Assembly (NCBI GenBank): GCA_023129115.1
Contig: JAGMCR010000004.1
Span: 1-64,000 of the forward strand
Source of the DNA: Candidatus Iainarchaeum sp.
GTDB taxonomy: Archaea; B1Sed10-29; WALL01
Direction of reading: 5' to 3'
DNA: 64,000 nt
Under the pieces are notes generated by a model, which saw only the letters and a list, made by a program, of their open reading frames with translations, had not been told where the DNA came from and did no database searches. Both the position numbers and the translations under genes were made by a program. Of the stretch, positions 31,857 through 39,303 are shown in pieces (within the stretch, counting starts at the first letter, position 1; each line of letters opens with the position of its first letter).

Positions 31857-32691
31857 TTAGATTCCTTGGCCTGCCGTTCCGCCACGCCACGAGGTTCCCA
31901 ACAAAAATCTCCATGCCTTTCTCCCGTGATTCTTCACTTCTCCACGCAGTGTGCGGCGTGGTTATCGCGTTCGGCAGCTCCGTCCTCGAGTGGTAGTCCA
32001 GGTCGACCGCAGCGCCACCCAGCTTTTTTGTTTTCAACGCCTCTGCCAGAGCGTTGTTGTCCACCACGGCTTCCCTAGCAGAATTAATCAAAAACGCGCC
32101 TTTCTTCATCAACGCGATTTCCTTTTCTCCAATGAACCCTCTTGTCTCACTGTTAAGCGCTAGATGAATTGAGACAAAGTCACTCTCTCCCAAGAGCTTT
32201 TCCAGCGCCACTTGGTACGGCTTTTTTTCCTTCCGGTCCCACGCAATGGCTCTCATCCCAAGCCCTTCTCCGCGTGACACAACTCCCTTGCCGATTGCGC
32301 CCAGCCCAATCACGCCAAGCGTCTTCCCCTCCAGCCCTTCTTTCCCGGCCAGCCGCTGCATCATCGTGACAGTCCAGTCCACGACTTCTTTTGTGCAATA
32401 GTCCGGGCAATTGCTCACTTTTACGCCGGCCTCCTTTGCCGCCCCGATGTCAACCCACTCGTATCCCGTCACGTAAACTGATACAAATCTCAATTCAGGA
32501 AGCGACTCGAAAAACCTCTTGGTGAGCGGGCCTGTGCGGGACCACACGGCGAGGACTGCCTCAGCTCCCCTGCATTTGGCAATCAGGTCCCGCTCGTCTT
32601 TTACTTTCTCGCCGCAGAACTCCGCGGGCCCTATCAATCCCATCTGCTCTTCCGAGAACACTTTTTTCGGGAGAAAAACGACAGTCTTCAT
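31849..32691 (-). CDS. D-isomer-specific 2-hydroxyacid dehydrogenase family protein
   Basis: 280 residues. The NAD-binding motif is LGVIGLGAIGKGVVSRGEGLGM; later LKTKKLGGAAVDLDY and ITTPHTAWRSEE give the catalytic region, including the conserved His in TPHTAW. Members reduce 2-keto acids or phosphohydroxy acids; the substrate is not evident. It overlaps the HMG-CoA reductase start by four bases and the convergent methyltransferase end by eight. Confidence 0.87.
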   Translation of the reverse strand: MKTVVFLPKKVFSEEQMGLIGPAEFCGEKVKDERDLIAKCRGAEAVLAVWSRTGPLTKRFFESLPELRFVSVYVTGYEWVDIGAAKEAGVKVSNCPDYCTKEVVDWTVTMMQRLAGKEGLEGKTLGVIGLGAIGKGVVSRGEGLGMRAIAWDRKEKKPYQVALEKLLGESDFVSIHLALNSETRGFIGEKEIALMKKGAFLINSAREAVVDNNALAEALKTKKLGGAAVDLDYHSRTELPNAITTPHTAWRSEESREKGMEIFVGNLVAWRNGRPRNLIS

Positions 32692-33959
32692 TGCAGTTCC
32701 TTCACGATTTCCTGCGCCCTGTCCACGCGGACCTTCTTTTCCTTGACGAGCTGCTGCGCCACTTTGTCAATCATATCGCCCTTGGCGCCCGCGAGCACTG
32801 CGATGTTCTTGGCGTGCAGGTTCATGTGCCCGCGCTGTATGCCTTCCGTGGCCAGCGCGCGGAGCGCCGCAAAGTTCTGCGCCAATCCCACCATCGCGAT
32901 TATCTGCCCGAGCTCCTGCGCGGTCTTCACGCCGAGTATCTTCACGTTCGCTCTTGCAACTGGATGTGTCTTAGTCGCCCCGCCGACGAGGCCCACGGGC
33001 GTCGGAATCTCTATCGACCCCACCAAGTTCCCGTCAGCGTCCTTTTCATAGTGCGTCAGCGGGCTGTACTTCCCGCTGCGGGCCGCGAACGAGTGCGCGC
33101 CCGCCTCCACGGCGCGGAAGTCGTTCCCCGTCGCAATCACTACTGCCGTGACCCCGTTCATGGCTCCCTTGTTGTGGGTGGTGCAGCGGTACTGGTCTGC
33201 CGCGGCGAACGCGTAGGCCTGGATTATCCGGTCCACGACTTCTTCGCCGCCGATGGCTTCCTTGTCCCACACTGCGCGGGCACTAGAGGTTCTGTGCACC
33301 GCGAGGTTGCTGATTATCCTGAGCCGCGCCTCCCCGCCTGTTATCTCTTCAAGCATCGGCGCGATTCCCTCGACCATGGTGTTGACTGCGTTGGCGCCCA
33401 TCGCGTCCCTGCAGTCCACGAGCAAGTGGCAAATTAGCATCTTCCCCACGATGCTGTCCACGACCCGCGCCTCGACGTCCCTCGCGCCGCCGCCGAACTT
33501 GACGAGAATGGGGTCGAGGGAGTTCGCCTTTTCAATTAATTCTTTTTTCCTCGCCAGAATCTGCACGATGGCGCCCTCGGGGTCGGGGACGTCCAGGAGC
33601 TGTATCTGCCCAATCATTATTGGCTCCGAGGCCTCGGTGGTGAACCCGCCCCTGATGCGCGCGAGCTTGGCCGCGTAGCTGCACGCAGCGACGACGCTCG
33701 GCTCCTCAATCGCCATTGGGATGAACTTGTCCTCGCCGTTGATTTTGAAGTTCACCGCAATCCCCAGGGGTATGGGCATTTCGCCGATAACGTTCTCTAT
33801 CATGCGGTTGGCCTGCTCCATGGGGAGCATGGCGTTGGCAATGGCCTCCTTTTCCTCGTCGCTCAAGCCCGTTTCCGCAGCGACCTGGTCGAGCCGCTCC
33901 TTCGGGCTAAGCTTGTAAAACCCGGAGACTTGTGAGTTCACTGTTTGACACCTCGGCAT
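32688..33959 (-). CDS. mvaA: HMG-CoA reductase, class II type
   Basis: 423 residues, the size of class II (bacterial-type) enzymes. Key segments: ENVIGEMPIPLGIAVNF near residue 55, DCRDAMGANAVNTMVEG, TTHNKGAMNGVTAV with the catalytic Lys, and GHMNLHAKNIAVLAGA with the catalytic His region. It reduces HMG-CoA to mevalonate for isoprenoid lipids. Most archaea carry class I; class II occurs in a few lineages through transfer from bacteria. A TTTAAAATA box lies about 24 nt upstream. Confidence 0.92.
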   Translation of the reverse strand: MPRCQTVNSQVSGFYKLSPKERLDQVAAETGLSDEEKEAIANAMLPMEQANRMIENVIGEMPIPLGIAVNFKINGEDKFIPMAIEEPSVVAACSYAAKLARIRGGFTTEASEPIMIGQIQLLDVPDPEGAIVQILARKKELIEKANSLDPILVKFGGGARDVEARVVDSIVGKMLICHLLVDCRDAMGANAVNTMVEGIAPMLEEITGGEARLRIISNLAVHRTSSARAVWDKEAIGGEEVVDRIIQAYAFAAADQYRCTTHNKGAMNGVTAVVIATGNDFRAVEAGAHSFAARSGKYSPLTHYEKDADGNLVGSIEIPTPVGLVGGATKTHPVARANVKILGVKTAQELGQIIAMVGLAQNFAALRALATEGIQRGHMNLHAKNIAVLAGAKGDMIDKVAQQLVKEKKVRVDRAQEIVKELQ

Positions 33960-34020
33960 TATTTGGTGGGCGCTAGTATTTTAAAGTTGGGGCGCGTTTG
34001 TCCCCATGAGGTGTTCAGTT

Positions 34021-34482
34021 ATGGGCCTTTTTGACAAGCTACTGCCACCCGGGAAAATGGAGCTGACTCTTGACAAGTTCAATTACGCGACTGGCGAGAC
34101 CATCAAGGGCACGGCCAGCCTGACGACGAACAAGCCAATCCACGCCAAAGGAGTTTTCGTGAAGCTATTCGCCCTCGAGAAAGTCTCGAGCACAACGGGC
34201 GGGTCGCACAGCTCAAGCACGCGCACGGTGTTCGACTTCCAGCAGCCGCTGGACAACGAAAGGGACTACAATGGCGGGGTCTACGACTTCAAAATCACAA
34301 TCCCAAAGCAGCCCCAGCAGGGCGACCAGAAAGCCGTCCAGATGGCGCAGACCGCCGCCGCAGCCATCAACGCACTGCAGGGCAAGTTCCAGTCGCGCAA
34401 CCTAAAGTGGTTCGTCGAGGCAAAGCTCGACATCCCCGGCGGCAGGGACATCAGCAAAAAAGTGCAGATAAACGTGGCGTAG
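34021..34482 (+). CDS. Arrestin-like (Spo0M-type) beta-sandwich protein
   Basis: 153 residues from ATG 34021, selected because GAGGTG lies about 9 nt upstream; the track's ATG at 34006 overlaps that site. MELTLDKFNYATGETIKGTASLTTNKPI is the start of an arrestin N-terminal fold as in Spo0M-like proteins, which act as scaffolds. A Ser/Thr-rich loop (TTGGSHSSSTRTV) follows. No enzymatic motif is seen; role unknown. Confidence 0.65.
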   Translation: MGLFDKLLPPGKMELTLDKFNYATGETIKGTASLTTNKPIHAKGVFVKLFALEKVSSTTGGSHSSSTRTVFDFQQPLDNERDYNGGVYDFKITIPKQPQQGDQKAVQMAQTAAAAINALQGKFQSRNLKWFVEAKLDIPGGRDISKKVQINVA

Positions 34483-34497
34483 CAGCCTGTTTTGTTT

Positions 34498-35205
34498 TTA
34501 CTTGTTCAGGCTTTCCCACAGTATCTGCTCTGTTGGGTTGACGCTGACTCCATCCCCACTGATTTCGAAGGGGTGGATGCGCTTGTCGTGGTCCGTGCCC
34601 CTCATCTTCTTGACGAAGACCGACCGCACCGGCGGGAAAAAGTAGAGCGCGAGCACGCCGTCGACAACGAACTCTTCCACGCCGAAGCGCGAGAACTCGT
34701 CCCTCTTGCCCCCGGTCTCCGAGAGAAGCAGCGTCGTGCAGTTCAGCTTCTTCATTTCCGTGATGAGCTTGAACAAGTTGTAACGAATGTCCGCGTCGCT
34801 GCCCATGAACATCCCGAACGCAGTCGTCGAGTCAATGACCAGCCGCTTCGCGCCCATCTCGTTGACCATGTCCTTTATCTTGCCAATCTCTTCGTCGAAC
34901 TGGAGCGCGAACTCCTTGGGGTTGAACATGCCAACCCGGTAAATCTTGATTAGGTTCTCCTGCTGCATCTTCGCGATGTTCCAGTGGAAGCTCTTCATGT
35001 TCCACCAGATGTTCGTCGTCCCCTCCTCAAGAGTGATGTAAATGCCGGGGTCGTTGTACTCCGCCGCGCCGTTGTAAATGTACTGCGTCGAAAAAATGGT
35101 CTTTCCCGACCCGGCGCCCCCCGCGACCAGTATCGAGGATCCCTGCAAAAAGCCCCCCTGCAGGAGGTCGTCCATGCCCGGAATGCCGGTAGAAACGCGT
35201 TCCAT
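34498..35205 (-). CDS. KaiC-like RecA-family ATPase
   Basis: 235 residues, one KaiC domain. STGIPGMDDLLQGGFLQGSSILV leads to Walker A GGAGSGKT; Walker B lies in AKRLVIDSTTAFG, followed by the LLLSETGGKRDEFSRFGVEEFVVDGV stretch typical of archaeal KaiC/RadD-type proteins. Single-domain archaeal KaiC-like ATPases are thought to act in signalling. ATG 35205 is used rather than the track's TTG; TTATTAAAAC lies about 28 nt upstream. It is divergent from scpA. Confidence 0.85.
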   Translation of the reverse strand: MERVSTGIPGMDDLLQGGFLQGSSILVAGGAGSGKTIFSTQYIYNGAAEYNDPGIYITLEEGTTNIWWNMKSFHWNIAKMQQENLIKIYRVGMFNPKEFALQFDEEIGKIKDMVNEMGAKRLVIDSTTAFGMFMGSDADIRYNLFKLITEMKKLNCTTLLLSETGGKRDEFSRFGVEEFVVDGVLALYFFPPVRSVFVKKMRGTDHDKRIHPFEISGDGVSVNPTEQILWESLNK

Positions 35206-35267
35206 AGCCAAAACCTTTAAATTAGCTGTTTTAATAACAATATAACGGGTAAGGACTATTTAAGGGT

Positions 35268-36029
35268 ATGGGAACCATGGACGTCCACGACCAACTCGTA
35301 GAAATTGTAGAAAATCCGGACTGGAAATCCCTACTCACGGGCATAGTCAAGGCCGAGGGCATGGACCCCTGGGACATCGACGTCACCATCCTCTCCGGAA
35401 AGTACCTAGACAAAATCAGGGCAATGAAAACAATAGACTTCCGCGTCCCCGCCAACGCAGTCCTCTGCTCGTCAATACTCATCCGCTTCAAGAGCGACGC
35501 GTGGGAGCTCTACCCCCGGGAAGAATACGAGGACAAGCTCGAGGACGACCACTGGGAATACATAATCGACGGCCAGCGCGTGCCCGACCTCGACCCCGCC
35601 AGGCGAATCACGCGCCGCCGCATCACCATCGACGACTTAATCACCGCAGTAGAAAAAGTAATGGAAACAGAGCGCAAGCGCGCCATGCGCCAGCGCGAGC
35701 GCCTCGAGGTCCCGCAAGAGCTCGTCAACATCGCGTTCGAGGACCGCGAGGACTTCGAGAAAATGGTCGAGACCGTGTACAAGCGCGTGCTCGCCAGCGC
35801 CGACAGCAAAAAAATCGCGATGTTCTCGCAAGTCGTCCCAGGCAACACGCGCACCGACACCATCATGACACTCCTCCCACTCATGCACCTCGCGACGCGC
35901 GGCCGCCTCGCGGTGGCGCAGGAAGAAATCTTTGGCGAAATATTCATTTTCCTGGACGGCAATGGAAATGGCAAAAAAGCATCTCGTAGAAGCAGCACTG
36001 TTCATGAGCGCCGAGCCGCTGACAATTGA
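35268..36029 (+). CDS. scpA: Segregation and condensation protein A (kleisin)
   Basis: 253 residues. The kleisin N-terminal domain LVEIVENPDWKSLLTGIVKAEGMDPWDIDVTILSGKYLDKI is diagnostic, and the C-terminal winged helix (MTLLPLMHLATRGRLAVAQEEIFGEIFI) binds the SMC head. With SMC and ScpB it forms the condensin that organises the chromosome. The last 68 bases overlap scpB in another frame, implying translational coupling. Confidence 0.92.
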   Translation: MGTMDVHDQLVEIVENPDWKSLLTGIVKAEGMDPWDIDVTILSGKYLDKIRAMKTIDFRVPANAVLCSSILIRFKSDAWELYPREEYEDKLEDDHWEYIIDGQRVPDLDPARRITRRRITIDDLITAVEKVMETERKRAMRQRERLEVPQELVNIAFEDREDFEKMVETVYKRVLASADSKKIAMFSQVVPGNTRTDTIMTLLPLMHLATRGRLAVAQEEIFGEIFIFLDGNGNGKKASRRSSTVHERRAADN

Positions 36030-36774
36030 CCAGCTCGGCAAAATCATGGACTCGGAATCGCTCGGAAAGGCACTGGGCGTGCTCGACTCCCTAGTCCTGG
36101 ACTTCAACCAGCGCGACTCCGCGCTCGAGATAGCCAAGACAACGGACGGCCGCTACCGCATGCAGGTCCGCGGCGACTACCTGACGAGCGTGAAGCACCT
36201 CGCCATCTCCACCGACCTGCCCAAAAGCGCTTTGCGCACCCTCGCAATCATTGCGTTCAAGCAGCCCATCAAGCAAAGCATCGTCGTCAAGATGCGCGGC
36301 AACAAGGCGTACGACCACATCGAGCGCCTGCGCGAAGAAGGCTTCGTCAAGAAGACACGCGAGGGCAACACTTACATCCTCGAGACCACGAAAAAGTTCA
36401 TCGACTACTTCGGCGAGCCCATACAAAACACTGACTTCGTGCCCAAGGACACACAAACCATTCTCGGCGGCCAGGACTACGGCACAGCCGACTCAGCCAC
36501 TCCACCCGAGCCTACTACTCCAACCGGGGGGCAAGAGAACACCCCAACCGGGGAACAAGAGGACACGCCAACAGGGGGAGCCCCAACCGAAGCAGCTAAG
36601 ACTCCAACCGGGGGGTTGCCAATTGGCAACCCCCCCAGTTCTTCTGAGGAGGAAGCCCCCAGTTCTTCCGGGGACGAAACCAAGGCAGAGGAAGCCACTG
36701 AAGCCGAGGAAGCAACTGAAGCCACCGAGGCCGAAGAAGCCGAACAGCCAACGGAGGAAGAAGAAAATGCATAA
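35962..36774 (+). CDS. scpB: Segregation and condensation protein B with a long acidic tail
   Basis: 270 residues from ATG 35962. Two winged helices: KHLVEAALFMSAEPLTIDQL and RTLAIIAFKQPIKQSIVVKMRGNKAYDHIERLREEGFV, then FIDYFG, as in ScpB. From about residue 180 a low-complexity tail carries TPTG repeats and runs of Glu/Ala/Thr, unlike most ScpB. A 26-bp palindrome lies inside this tail. It binds ScpA and regulates SMC. Confidence 0.9.
   Translation: MEMAKKHLVEAALFMSAEPLTIDQLGKIMDSESLGKALGVLDSLVLDFNQRDSALEIAKTTDGRYRMQVRGDYLTSVKHLAISTDLPKSALRTLAIIAFKQPIKQSIVVKMRGNKAYDHIERLREEGFVKKTREGNTYILETTKKFIDYFGEPIQNTDFVPKDTQTILGGQDYGTADSATPPEPTTPTGGQENTPTGEQEDTPTGGAPTEAAKTPTGGLPIGNPPSSSEEEAPSSSGDETKAEEATEAEEATEATEAEEAEQPTEEEENA
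36610..36635. repeat. 26-bp perfect palindrome inside scpB
   Basis: G6, TTGCCAATTGGCAA, C6; same design as 9947-9972. It encodes part of the ScpB tail (GGLPIGNPP). Confidence 0.8.
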
Positions 36775-36862
36775 GAACACTGTGATGATTCTCGTGTCAG
36801 CCGCGCTGATTATCGGCCTGCTTATCTGGGCCGCGTACCTCGCGTATACAATGCTGATGTAA
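36767..36862 (+). CDS. 31-residue single-helix membrane protein
   Basis: MHKNTVMILVSAALIIGLLIWAAYLAYTMLM is essentially one transmembrane helix with a short basic start. GGAGGAAG lies about 7 nt before the ATG, one of the strongest Shine-Dalgarno sites in the window, and the gene overlaps the scpB stop by a few bases. It is too short for the ORF track. Function unknown; position suggests expression with the ScpAB genes. Confidence 0.6.
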   Translation: MHKNTVMILVSAALIIGLLIWAAYLAYTMLM

Positions 36863-36918
36863 AGCTTTTTAAAGCAAAACAGGCACAATAAGCCCACGAT
36901 TTGCTATTACCATCCATT

Positions 36919-36992
36919 GGGGGGGTAGCTTAGCCAGGTAGAGCGCCTGACTGATAATCAGGAGGTCGAGAGTTCAAATCTCTCCCTCCCCA
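36919..36992 (+). tRNA. tRNA-Ile(GAU)
   Basis: Acceptor GGGGGGG with CCTCCCC (one G-T pair), D arm GCTT/GAGC, anticodon stem CCTGA/TCAGG with loop CTGATAA, variable AGGTC, T arm GAGAG-TTCAAAT-CTCTC, discriminator A. No intron. CCA is not encoded. Confidence 0.96.
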
Positions 36993-36994
36993 CT

Positions 36995-37067
36995 AACCCT
37001 TTTCCTGCTACAAGGGGCTTGCTTGCCTGCAAACCCCTTGAACGGTGGAAAAGCGTTAACGGAAAAA
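36995..37067 (+). repeat. Structured repeat element, copy 2
   Basis: Two bases after tRNA-Ile: AACCCTTTTCC, TGCTA, a hairpin whose arms are CAAGGGG and CCCCTTG, AACGGT, GGAAAAGCGTT, AACGGAAAAA. The outer helix blocks and internal-loop bases are identical to copy 1 except for C/T and GG/AA changes, whereas the inner hairpin has a different sequence but still pairs. Confidence 0.7.
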
Positions 37068-37075
37068 AGTATCGC

Positions 37076-37183
37076 GGGGAACAGCAAATTGCTGTCCCCC
37101 CAAGTAATCGGGGAACAGCATCCCCAACCCCTTAGGGGGGAATGGCGCAATGCCACCCCCCTTCATACGGGAGATGGAAACGT
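37076..37183 (+). promoter_or_regulatory. Hairpin-rich leader of metK
   Basis: Successive stems: GGGGA-ACAGCAA-A-TTGCTGT-CCCC (37076-37099), GGGG/CCCC around AACAGCAT (37110-37126), GGGGGG-AATGGC-GCAA-TGCCA-CCCCCC (about 37135-37161), and CATACG/CGTATG (37164-37186), whose 3' arm contains the metK ATG. The last could hide the start codon and so control translation; a SAM-responsive role is speculation. Confidence 0.45.
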
Positions 37184-38335
37184 ATGAGGAAAAGAAAGCA
37201 GTATTCGTTTACTTCTGAATCAGTGACCGAGGGCCATCCCGACAAGATGGCTGACCAGATAAGCGACGCCATTCTCGACGACTTGATTTCTCAGGACCCT
37301 GAGAGCCACGTCGCGGTGGAAGCGCTCCTGACCAATGGAGTAGTTGTTGTAGCCGGGGAAGTCCGGACCAATGGCTACGTGGACGTGCCGAGCATCGTGC
37401 GGCGGGTCGTGAAAGAAATCGGCTACACCCGTGCAAAGTACGGGTTCGACTCCGAGACGTGCGGCGTCATGGCTGCAATCCAGCAGCAGAGCCCGGACAT
37501 TGCGCAGGGTGTTGACAAGGCCGAGCAGGGCGCTGGCGACCAAGGCCTCATGTTCGGCTACGCGACGGACGAGACGCCGGAGTACATGCCGCTCTCGACC
37601 GTGCTCGCGCACAAGCTGTGCATGCGCCTCGCGGAAGTGCGGAAGGACAAGACGATTGGCTGGCTGCGGCCCGACGGCAAGAGCGAGGTCACTGTCGAGT
37701 ACGCGGACGGCGAGGCAAAGCGGGTGGAGGCAGTCGTAATCGCTGCGCAGCACGAGCCGACTGTCGAGTACGACCAAATCAAGAAAGAGATTCTCGAGCA
37801 CGTCATCAAGCCGGTTTGCGGCGGGTTGCTCGACGACCAAACAAAAGTCCACGTCAACGAGACGGGCCGCTTTGTTTTTGGCGGGCCGCGAGCGGACACC
37901 GGCCTCACCGGAAGAAAAATCATTGTTGACACGTACGGCGGCCACGGCTCGCACGGCGGCGGCTGCTTCAGCGGCAAGGACCCGAGCAAGGTGGACCGCT
38001 CGGCGTCTTACATGGCGCGCTACATCGCGAAAAACGTTGTCGCCGCCGGGCTCGCAAAAGAGTGCGAGGTCCAGCTCGCGTACGCGATTGGCGTTGCCGA
38101 GCCGGTGAGCGTGTTCGTCGACACTTTCGGCACAGGAAAAGTCGATGACGAGCGGCTAGAGGAGGTCATCCGCAAGGTGTTCCCGCTGAAGCCGGAGGGA
38201 ATCATCAAGCACCTGAAGCTATTGCGCCCGATTTACCGCAAGACGGCGGCGTACGGTCACTTCGGCAGGGACGACCCAGACTTCACGTGGGAAAAGACGG
38301 ACATGGCCGGCGAGCTCAAGAAAGCACTCGAGTGA
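37184..38335 (+). CDS. metK: S-adenosylmethionine synthetase, bacterial type
   Basis: 383 residues from ATG 37184 ([20 protein letters not shown]). Bacterial MetK motifs are all present: [16 protein letters not shown] for ATP and Mg2+, [15 protein letters not shown], and [26 protein letters not shown]. It makes SAM from methionine and ATP. Archaea normally use a different, highly diverged synthetase, so this gene was probably acquired from bacteria. The track's earlier ATG at 37142 lies in hairpins and is rejected. Confidence 0.93.
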   Translation: MRKRKQYSFTSESVTEGHPDKMADQISDAILDDLISQDPESHVAVEALLTNGVVVVAGEVRTNGYVDVPSIVRRVVKEIGYTRAKYGFDSETCGVMAAIQQQSPDIAQGVDKAEQGAGDQGLMFGYATDETPEYMPLSTVLAHKLCMRLAEVRKDKTIGWLRPDGKSEVTVEYADGEAKRVEAVVIAAQHEPTVEYDQIKKEILEHVIKPVCGGLLDDQTKVHVNETGRFVFGGPRADTGLTGRKIIVDTYGGHGSHGGGCFSGKDPSKVDRSASYMARYIAKNVVAAGLAKECEVQLAYAIGVAEPVSVFVDTFGTGKVDDERLEEVIRKVFPLKPEGIIKHLKLLRPIYRKTAAYGHFGRDDPDFTWEKTDMAGELKKALE

Positions 38336-38459
38336 GGGACAACCACGCCCCCATTTTTCTTTTTTTCCCTGCCTAGCTTTGCCCATTCAACCAGAAAAAA
38401 TGTTTAAACATAGCTATTTATTTGACAAACGCTTTTAGGGTTAGCGCGAGGTGTTTTTA

Positions 38460-39302
38460 GTGGAGACTATCAAGGAGCTTTTCAAGAAAGACAAAATGAG
38501 GTTGGGGGGGATACTAGCATTTATTGCCCTGTTGGGCGTGGTATTACTATTAACCACTACAGGAACCACTCAAGTAACCCTTTCTAATATTCAAACCTTT
38601 ATTTTTCAACTAGGAAACTCAAAGCCTACAGAGATTACTGAAATAAACGCCTCTACAGTTGGCAATGTTAGTAAAGTAGAAAGAGAAGGCTTGGAGCGTG
38701 CTTATGGTTATGAGAGTCTCCTTGGTACGGAGAAGGTCACAGGGGAACTGTTTAAAAGTCAGCCCTCTTGCATTAGTCAAAGTCCACTAGTTGGTGATAA
38801 TTGGGATTTCGTCGAGGTAACCCTCCCATTCCGCCCCAAAATTACTACGTTTGCTATTGTGAAACCAGATGGAAAAGTATACAAACTACATGAAGGATTT
38901 AATCCTTTTTTAAAAAGCGAAAATGTTACCATCACAAATGAGGCTGAGGCATTAAAAATAGCAGAATTGTTTGCCGCCATGGCGGGTTCGGGACCTTTCC
39001 CGGATATAGTCTTATTATGTGACAAATCTGACATTCCTAGCGAGGATGGAACAGCTCCGGATGTAATCAATCCCCCAATGGTGGAAAGAGACGTGGATAC
39101 ATTTAGAGTAACATTGTATACTTGGACGTGGTGTGGTCACGTTGCGAAGTGGGAGATCCCGATTGTATCAAAAGGAGTGGCAAAGTATCCGGAGTTTGAA
39201 GTGATAGAGGGCCAGGTAGGAGATTACCACTTTGACTACAATCGGTGTGGTGGATACAAAGGCTGGTCTCTCAAGATGTATGCCGGGGAGATAAAAAACT
39301 GA
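38460..39302 (+). CDS. Membrane-anchored extracellular protein, AT-rich island
   Basis: 280 residues from GTG 38460, with GAGGTG about 8 nt upstream. One N-terminal membrane helix (LGGILAFIALLGVVLLLTTTG) without a cleavage site suggests a type II anchor, followed by an ectodomain with several Cys (QPSCISQS, LLCDKSD, TWCGHVAKW, NRCGGYKG) that could form disulfides. No family is recognised. The DNA is clearly AT-richer than metK before it. It ends one base before the metalloprotease gene and probably shares its promoter. Confidence 0.65.
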   Translation: METIKELFKKDKMRLGGILAFIALLGVVLLLTTTGTTQVTLSNIQTFIFQLGNSKPTEITEINASTVGNVSKVEREGLERAYGYESLLGTEKVTGELFKSQPSCISQSPLVGDNWDFVEVTLPFRPKITTFAIVKPDGKVYKLHEGFNPFLKSENVTITNEAEALKIAELFAAMAGSGPFPDIVLLCDKSDIPSEDGTAPDVINPPMVERDVDTFRVTLYTWTWCGHVAKWEIPIVSKGVAKYPEFEVIEGQVGDYHFDYNRCGGYKGWSLKMYAGEIKN

Positions 39303-39303
39303 A

